DNA of 60,000 nt from Strigamia acuminata (taxonomy: Eukaryota; Arthropoda; Chilopoda; Geophilomorpha; Linotaeniidae), in NCBI GenBank assembly GCA_949358305.1, contig OX442320.1, positions 10,124,259 to 10,184,258 on the forward strand. Direction: 5' to 3'. The position numbers and the translations under genes were made by a program. Shown one piece after another: positions 54,901 to 60,000 of the stretch; position 1 is the first letter of the stretch, and every line of letters starts with the position of its first letter. Below the pieces are notes generated by a model. The model did not search any database. It had not been told where the DNA came from and saw nothing but the letters and a program-made list of their open reading frames with translations.

Positions 54901-57586
54901 CATTAATAGACAATTTAAGAAAATGTTCAAAGATAAATTCATTAAATCAACTTTAATTTCAGCCATTTCTCCAACTAAACCAAAAAAAGAAAAAAGGAAA
55001 TCTCGTATTCCTCGTCGAATTACGGTGAGCACGACACCATCAACTGCGCCAAATCAAATTGCGCAACCCACACCAACAATTGCACCTCCGACAGCGCAAC
55101 CAACTCAACAAACAACTCCTGTTGCGCAACCAGTAACACCACCCTTAATTTCACCTAATTCTCCATCAGTTCGTGTTTCAGTGCCACTTCGTGCGCGCAG
55201 ACAACATTCGTTAATTCCAATATTAACGAAGAAAAGAGGACGACCACGTAAGATTATGATAATCCCAGTGCTCTCCCCTCGCGCCAAACGGGCCATTGCG
55301 ACAAGAACTCGAGCTAGATTAAGAGATCCCACTTTAGTTCCGAAAATATCTCCGAAATTACCAAGATATGGCGCTAATGTAAAGAAATGGAAACAACCAA
55401 AATTATTAAGGGCACAGAGAGTTGGAAAAGGCAAAAGGACGCTGAAAGCACCTCGTTTAGTGGTTTCACCTATTCCTATTCCTGTTCCGAGTCCTGCTCC
55501 AACACCTCCTAACCAACCCAGTTCTCCAAGCAAATCAGAAGTTTCCATTCCTTCAGCACCAACTCCCCTCACTTCAAAACCAAAAGGAATACCCAAAAAA
55601 TCATCTGGGATCCCCTCTCATATTTTACCTCCACGTAAAAAAATTATTTCCACACCAACTTCGGTTTCCAAAATACCAACTCCACCAATTCCTAGACCTA
55701 AAGGACGACCCCGAAAGTCAGCTGGAATTCCTTCTCATATTTTGCCACCAAAACCAAAACCTACACCAAAATCAACGCCTACCCAAATTCCAAATTTTCC
55801 AACACCTTCTCCCACACAAACCATCCCAATATCACAATCTCCTATTCCTCCAACCTCTCCTGTGTCTTCGCCGTCAACGACAACTGATACAGCACCAACT
55901 GTGCCACCAGTGTTTGACCCCGGATCAGGGCCTTCTGGACACCAACTCCCCGATGGATACCCTTCCGAGCCGGACTCCGACACGTCGTCATCAGACACAG
56001 ACAGTTTTGGCCCGATTCGGGACTTTCCCTCGCCGGTGGAATATCCAGTGCCAAGAGGTGGAATGCCTCGAACTCCGCCAAGACTGCGCCCGAGATCTGA
56101 ACGAACATTTACAGAATCAGACAGAAGGCTCACTGAAGCGGAGCAACAGGCTGAATTGGAACACGATCCACCTATTGAACATCCACCATTTGAAATGCTT
56201 CCAGACGCCGCTGAAATAATAGCCGCACAGAGACAAGATCCGTGGTCGCGTGAGTTGATATACTACCTAACTGCTCAAATGCTGCCGGTCGATCCAGTCG
56301 AAGCTGCGCAAATTCAAAAAGGCGCGCAAAATTTTGGTATGCATAAAGATATGTTGTGTCGTTTCCCACCAGTTCATATTAATGAAATACGCAAGAGGCG
56401 TCAAATTTATCTCCCCTTGGAATTGCGCGAACGATATTTCCGCGCAATGCATTACCCTCCAGTAGTGGGACACATGGGAAGAGAAAAGACCCTCCATCGT
56501 TTAAAGACGCGTGTATATTGGCCCAAAATGAGAGAAGATGTTCAAACTTGGATCCAGGTTTGCGAGGCTTGTCAGCGCGCGAAACCATTAAATCGCTTGC
56601 CTTATGGCAAAATGATAATGTCGAGAGCGCGCCACTTGTTTTCCGCAATATACATTGATTACTATGGCAAGAAACCACGTTCAGTGGGCGGCCATTGTTA
56701 CGCCTTTGTAATGGTCGACTCAGCGAGTCGTTGGTTAGACGTAAGACTAACAGAAGATTCGACTATCGCAACTTCAGTTGCGCAAATTCAGAAATTTACG
56801 AAACGCTGGGGTTTCCCCAAGATCATTATCAGCGACAATGCCCCCGCGTTCAGGTCACCTGAGTTTCGCAGCCAAATCCAGCAATTAGGCGCAGTAAATC
56901 GCTACACTGCAGCGTACCACCCCCAAGGCAATATTGCCGAACGCCTGAATCAATCCTTAAAAAACTGCATTTTAGCTTACATAGACGACCACGATAGGTG
57001 GGATGTAAATATCGGCTATTTTGTTTTGGCAATCAATTCGGCGTACCAAATTTCATTAAAGTATTCTCCATTTAAGTTAGTTACAGGCCAAGAAGCCAGA
57101 TTCCCTGGTGATATTGATAGTGACACAGATGACGGGGAACCTTTACCACCATCTGAGGCTGAAAACCTCCATGAGCAAATGCGCACCATGCGAGAAAGGG
57201 CGATGAACAATTTGCGCGAATCCCAGATCCGCCACAAAAAATGGTTCGATTTAAAACGTCGCGCTCATGACTTTCGCCCTGGCGATTGGGTGACGTTGCG
57301 CAATCGACAACCCTCTTCCGCCGACAGACAGTTTGCAGCAGGCTTACGCCAGCGAACTGAAGGAGTCTATATCATTCACAAATTGGTGGGCCCCAATACT
57401 GTCATCTTAATGGACCAAAATGGCAGAAAAACACAACCATACAACGTTGTTGAACTTCGCCATTGGCATTTTGCGCAAGTTAATTTCCTAACCCTGAAAG
57501 ATGTCGAAATCATCGACAAGCATGTCGAAAATTATACTGCTAACACACTAGATATTTTTGCTGCTTATTTTCTTTCTTTCAAATAA
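51851..57586 (+). CDS. pol: LTR-2 Pol: protease, RT, RNase H, integrase with long insert
   Basis: The 1911-codon frame overlaps gag and is entered by -1 frameshifting; the first codon of the open stretch is not an ATG. Protease: LLDSGAQT (~212) and LILGRDF. RT: MDFRPIN (~611), YIDD (~708), GMVGYY thumb. RNase H: QTDASYSGLG (~857), SDHRSLKW, ADALSRAP (~967). A Pro/Ser/Lys-rich insert of some 500 residues (~1000-1500) has two AT-hook-like cores (KRGRPRK near 1126, KGRPRK near 1281) and a duplicated GIPSHILPP phrase. Integrase: HHCC finger (~1533-1575, VCEACQRAK) and core acidic residues in IDYYG (~1601), SDNAPAF (~1660) and AERLNQS (~1696). A GPY-like module (EGVYIIHKL) follows. All catalytic motifs are present, so this Pol looks functional. 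Confidence 0.95.
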   Translation: MAPHLSCVLQSFREAGKLRRPEVPTTGGTRPQVSQPVSTSVKRVESTRRAPPDIILDENISDRIIPTTTTSSITPSESKPGISVVSSTPPSSSPIVTNQRKTSVLQPVAFQLASGPVSKSTALQAATAQKQITKNVSKNFKLPIIKPTSSVNSTKAPKEVIAPMKVSFVMLTSEELKESQEPIIEITRADRLRREAPCVKISWANVSFTALLDSGAQTCIMSEELFQQLHEKMGLEFINLHEKVQVASGHVVTASKSVTLALRAPLGVVKFVCLVLPDAKNDLILGRDFNQAVGATIDHGRSQWSLAGSDEIRKFVTYEDAKKSESILVFPMAPEELDKSATPPVKISEIVPNKILKKPAPPSDINCVLLLHQPLKNEVFEYPNDDSQRQVKTIRHRSRTTWSNIWSPKRKETSRTSSKVKKTISRKLTISQFRRLRRLRHKLNVIRPIAKQLIAQRAKDINDKKKLINDSRITAQPTNGENDSNSSVYNINFLQYQPSENPTDLDWIYHQLWNHLTVTQIKLLIETLQPISQIFREEVGLCNNTEYEVNLKPDFRPIHVPVRPVNPAKKAIIDKYIDKKLQQGIIRRSQSDCAVAPVVVPKKTGEWRTAMDFRPINAQTIPDVYPLPDIDNIFAYLGGAHWFSIIDGREAFHQIGVRKGDERFLAFITHRGLFEYVRMPFGPINGPATLQRAMNKTLAKYLYKFVFVYIDDVIIFSKTFEEHVQHLRLVLEELFNAGFTMNANKTELCQQRLEVLGHIVESGQISPNPKKVSAIQNYPAPTNLRELQRFKGMVGYYQSFIANFSKTSEVFRPLLKKDAVWHWNEAQQEAFDYLKDQIATPTLKRRFPSWKKPFILQTDASYSGLGSALMQLNDAGERIPIAFASRALNSAEKNYNVTEIECLAAVWAVKRFRAYLEMMPFYLESDHRSLKWLFQQREPTGRLARWVLSLSEYKFTFLHCSGCKNRVADALSRAPVDPPEHDEEDDSPLVDEACYTAYFDDCNQWPALSIITELPKDINRQFKKMFKDKFIKSTLISAISPTKPKKEKRKSRIPRRITVSTTPSTAPNQIAQPTPTIAPPTAQPTQQTTPVAQPVTPPLISPNSPSVRVSVPLRARRQHSLIPILTKKRGRPRKIMIIPVLSPRAKRAIATRTRARLRDPTLVPKISPKLPRYGANVKKWKQPKLLRAQRVGKGKRTLKAPRLVVSPIPIPVPSPAPTPPNQPSSPSKSEVSIPSAPTPLTSKPKGIPKKSSGIPSHILPPRKKIISTPTSVSKIPTPPIPRPKGRPRKSAGIPSHILPPKPKPTPKSTPTQIPNFPTPSPTQTIPISQSPIPPTSPVSSPSTTTDTAPTVPPVFDPGSGPSGHQLPDGYPSEPDSDTSSSDTDSFGPIRDFPSPVEYPVPRGGMPRTPPRLRPRSERTFTESDRRLTEAEQQAELEHDPPIEHPPFEMLPDAAEIIAAQRQDPWSRELIYYLTAQMLPVDPVEAAQIQKGAQNFGMHKDMLCRFPPVHINEIRKRRQIYLPLELRERYFRAMHYPPVVGHMGREKTLHRLKTRVYWPKMREDVQTWIQVCEACQRAKPLNRLPYGKMIMSRARHLFSAIYIDYYGKKPRSVGGHCYAFVMVDSASRWLDVRLTEDSTIATSVAQIQKFTKRWGFPKIIISDNAPAFRSPEFRSQIQQLGAVNRYTAAYHPQGNIAERLNQSLKNCILAYIDDHDRWDVNIGYFVLAINSAYQISLKYSPFKLVTGQEARFPGDIDSDTDDGEPLPPSEAENLHEQMRTMRERAMNNLRESQIRHKKWFDLKRRAHDFRPGDWVTLRNRQPSSADRQFAAGLRQRTEGVYIIHKLVGPNTVILMDQNGRKTQPYNVVELRHWHFAQVNFLTLKDVEIIDKHVENYTANTLDIFAAYFLSFK

Positions 57587-58321
57587 TTTTTCTATTTATT
57601 TTTCAAAAAAATATATAAAAAAAAAAAAAAACCAAAAAAAAAAAACCGAAGTAATCCGGTGTAATTTCATCGTTACTTTAAGGAAAAATTTCATTTATGT
57701 TTTTATGTTTCTTTATTCTTAAATATTTTATGTTTTATGTTATTCGTTTTACGTTTCATATTTGTTCATTTCAAAATTGACTAAGTCCATTTCCAGTGAG
57801 GACAAAATTGCCCACTAGAGTGTGACACCTTTAATTGCATTTTCGAAACACCACGTGTTTAGATTATTTATTTTCCCAATTTATTATTTCCATTTAGTTA
57901 TATGTACCTATGTGTGTTTAGATTTGCATATGCTAAACTTTCTCATTGAAGATCAATGTTAAAATTGACTATTCCTTCTAGAACATTCATTTACAATCTT
58001 TCGTTAACTTCCAACTCTTCACACTAGAGTACGTCGTTCTATTAAAACAGTTACGACTATAGTCTCTAACACCCACACCTTATACCCATGTGCTCATATG
58101 ACACCTGTGTGAGAAAGTTCTCGAAGCGTTTGACACTTGTGCATTCTTCTCCTATGGATTAACTTCATGTGTTGACTTTCGTGTGTTGTGTTGTGTGCGC
58201 GTTCATAATTTGCGCAATTCTAATTGTAAGTAACGTTTGTGATATGTTCATTGTTTCAATTTGTGTATATAACCCCAATGATTGAAATCAATTAGGCACA
58301 ATTACATCTCGTTGAGACAAC
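57587..58321 (+). other. LTR-2 spacer between pol and third ORF, with TATA-like box
   Basis: Poly-A runs follow the pol stop. No frame of note is present. TATATAA at 58266-58272 lies 50 bp before the third ORF ATG and could act as its promoter. 'ctaattgtaagtaacg' near 58220 resembles a donor. I see no copy of the LTR here. Confidence 0.5.
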
Positions 58322-60000
58322 ATGGCCGACAAGCATGTGTGTCGTTGCAAAGAGGATTTTCCGGGCGAACCTTACCCGAAGAACTTTGCCGAACCGCCAC
58401 TCCACGCAGTCGGGCCGCCCAAATTTCCATGCTGGCATCCGAACGATCCACGTGAACACAGCTATCCCAACTTCGAGATATGCCCGGTTTGTTCCGGATA
58501 CGGGTACGAACTGGTTGTTTCAGGCTTGGATAAGATTTGCCGAGCGTGTGACGGGCGGGGCGATCTTCGACGCGGATTTCATCGTGTGTGGATGCGCCAG
58601 ATTTATGGCTGGTGCTTGTTTCGTCGTGTGCAGGACAAAGTATACCTAATCGGGGTGGAGTTTCCACAATTTCGGCCACCAAACGGTACACCAGCCATGG
58701 TGCAAAGATTCCGCGCCGGTCATTTCAAATATTGGCATCGACTCCAGCGAGAGGCGCGACAAGTGAGGATCGTGCCTAGGAGTTGGATTTACCCGACAGC
58801 CGAGTTAATGCGCGTTACATTTGCGCAAGTGCCGAATTTGCTCGCCGACGAAATCGCCGGTTTGGACCCGATGGACCAGGAGCAGCGGGAAGTGGACGAA
58901 GCGCAACCGACGTTGCCCCAATTCTTCCACAGCTTTCCTGGGACCGATGCGAGTCTTCAAGAGCAAATCAGCATTGCATTGGAATCGCTGGGAGACCTCG
59001 CCACTATCGACGACAACTCTGATACCGCGCTGCCATATTTTTACCAACGTAGGCCACCATGCTCGATAAATCGAAATCCAAATCGAGAGCAACAATTAGC
59101 CATCAAGGTGCGCAACACTTTGGCAACATCGTCATCGGCGCTCCCGCACGACCCAACTCGCGACACGGAGACGGAACAATTCGTGCCCAGACCTTCAGCC
59201 GAGACGGTTGCCAAAGCAGCCGAAAAGATGGCGACGCTCACCATTACCACCAAGGAGGACACCGAAAGTTTGTACTCAAATTCCACTGTGTCTAACGTTG
59301 AATTCTCCACTCCACCAACAGAAATGGCGCTACGACCAGTGCCACAACTGCAGTTTATTCCTGAATCACCAGTGTTAGCGGACGATTCTGCGCAAGAAAC
59401 ATTGCGCAAAGAGAACATGGACGATTCTCAACAATCTGTTGCAACCGCTAGACCTACAGAATTTGACGTGCAATCCACCATGAGTGTGACCCCGTCGATT
59501 CTGGACATCACCAACGAAATTCGCGGTAGTGTTCCCACCGCCAAAATAAGTGATGTGCGCAGACTGGAACGAAAGATGATTGACATTCGCGACATCGACA
59601 TTCCGTCTGCCAAAACTGACTTTCCTCGGCCACGCGGACCGCCATTGAGCGCTAGACTGACACCAGCCGTAAACGCGCCGTCATCAGCATCGACGCCGAG
59701 TTTACAAATTAACCCTGATATTGACAATTTAAATATTAATTTATCTGCCGATCTTTTTCCAGCTTCGACCGTCTCCGCTGCTTCGGCCGATGTATTTTCA
59801 CAAACGTACACGATCTCGCCAATTGCACCAGCAACCGAAGTTCCATCGTGTCAGCAGGCAAAACTTTCAAAAGTTCCAACTTTGCCGGTGACGCCGATTA
59901 CTTATGCGCAATTTCCAGGGCGCAATGTAACTACGACCACGACATCCGGCGCCAACTTTAACATGTCAACCACCACGGCTGCCACCGCCAAGATTCCCGT
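58322..60000 (+). CDS. LTR-2 third ORF (partial): zinc-motif protein, not env-like
   Basis: The frame is open for 559 codons from ATG (context AACATGG) to the window edge. C7xC9 and C37xH39 come first. CPVCSGYG (54-61) and CRACDGRG (73-80) are two CxxCxGxG motifs 19 residues apart, as in the zinc centre of DnaJ-type proteins, though those have four. Residues ~85-185 look folded, rich in Arg, Trp and Tyr (RVWMRQIYGW, HFKYWHRLQREARQVRI). From ~190 on the chain is Ser/Thr/Pro-rich and probably disordered. There is no signal peptide or membrane segment near the start, unlike env. I do not know a family with this arrangement. It shares the TTGCGCAA word bias of gag and pol, so it most likely belongs to LTR-2. 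Confidence 0.8.
   Translation, partial: MADKHVCRCKEDFPGEPYPKNFAEPPLHAVGPPKFPCWHPNDPREHSYPNFEICPVCSGYGYELVVSGLDKICRACDGRGDLRRGFHRVWMRQIYGWCLFRRVQDKVYLIGVEFPQFRPPNGTPAMVQRFRAGHFKYWHRLQREARQVRIVPRSWIYPTAELMRVTFAQVPNLLADEIAGLDPMDQEQREVDEAQPTLPQFFHSFPGTDASLQEQISIALESLGDLATIDDNSDTALPYFYQRRPPCSINRNPNREQQLAIKVRNTLATSSSALPHDPTRDTETEQFVPRPSAETVAKAAEKMATLTITTKEDTESLYSNSTVSNVEFSTPPTEMALRPVPQLQFIPESPVLADDSAQETLRKENMDDSQQSVATARPTEFDVQSTMSVTPSILDITNEIRGSVPTAKISDVRRLERKMIDIRDIDIPSAKTDFPRPRGPPLSARLTPAVNAPSSASTPSLQINPDIDNLNINLSADLFPASTVSAASADVFSQTYTISPIAPATEVPSCQQAKLSKVPTLPVTPITYAQFPGRNVTTTTTSGANFNMSTTTAATAKIP

Larger units (their letters stand above)
49269..60000 (+). mobile_element. LTR-2: Ty3/gypsy LTR retrotransposon with third ORF (runs off window)
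   Basis: Left LTR, primer site, gag (50043-51950), pol in the -1 frame (51851-57586), a 735-bp spacer and a long third ORF from 58322 to the window end. All frames are intact and all pol motifs are present, so it may be a recently active copy. The right LTR lies outside the window. GCGCAA/TTGCGC words are frequent in gag, pol, spacer and third ORF, which supports one origin for all parts. Confidence 0.93.

Noticed and set aside
1-60000. tRNA, rRNA or snRNA genes
   Set aside because: No cloverleaf with A and B boxes or conserved rRNA/snRNA words was seen by eye; a tRNAscan-type search was not possible.

Overview
The window is nuclear DNA of an insect. The clearest evidence is an intronless sulfakinin neuropeptide precursor (48827-49174, minus), an insect-type calpain C gene (44121-48253, minus), TTAGG-type repeats, and many short AT-rich introns with canonical splice sites. 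I cannot assign the order from sequence alone. Most of the window is mobile or repetitive DNA, with a small island of host genes near 41.6-49.2 kb.

Layout. 1-1082: unassigned repeat flank. 1083-10989: LTR retrotransposon 'LTR-1' (Ty3/gypsy type). It has a 5'-truncated left LTR, a tRNA-Pro-type primer site, a gag-like coiled-coil frame fused to a remnant of RT, an RNase H-integrase frame, and a large intact third ORF of 1092 codons that does not look like env. 10990-23100: AT-rich intergenic DNA with a 20-bp minisatellite, a TA-flanked long-TIR MITE (15196-16424), a head-to-head TTAGG inverted repeat, a cluster of six CTCF-like motifs, a purine tract, a partial NXT1/p15-like gene (19859-20187, minus), and a dispersed repeat in three copies. 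23.1-29.3 kb: duplicated blocks built on 'cgaggcaa' and 'tggccattttt' motifs. 29.3-36.7 kb: a giant nested foldback structure with 2.2-kb arms around a 77-bp spacer, next to a 392-bp hAT-type MITE with a perfect 8-bp target duplication. 36.7-39.9 kb: a second foldback sharing the same core, whose arms are tandem arrays of a 56-bp unit, bracketed by direct repeats. 39.9-41.6 kb: minisatellites of 51/39 bp and 23 bp.

Host gene island, all minus strand: a five-exon gene for a 93-aa protein I do not recognise (41637-43844), calpain C (14 exons, 662 aa, catalytic Cys and His both replaced), and sulfakinin (two amidated peptides, the second with an aberrant -GHPRY end). About 95 bp upstream of the sulfakinin start codon lies a second Ty3/gypsy element, 'LTR-2', from 49269 to beyond the window end. 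It has a 673-bp LTR, a PBS, gag, pol in the -1 frame, and again a long third ORF (58322 to the edge), this one with two CxxCxGxG zinc-binding motifs.

The most noteworthy points are: two different LTR retrotransposons each carrying a large non-env third ORF; AT-hook-like motifs in a long insert between RNase H and integrase of LTR-2; the paired foldback elements with a shared core; the pseudoprotease calpain containing a probable U12-type intron; and the sulfakinin gene with a diverged second hormone and a retroelement in its upstream region. Exon models were made by eye from splice sites and reading frame, without transcript data.
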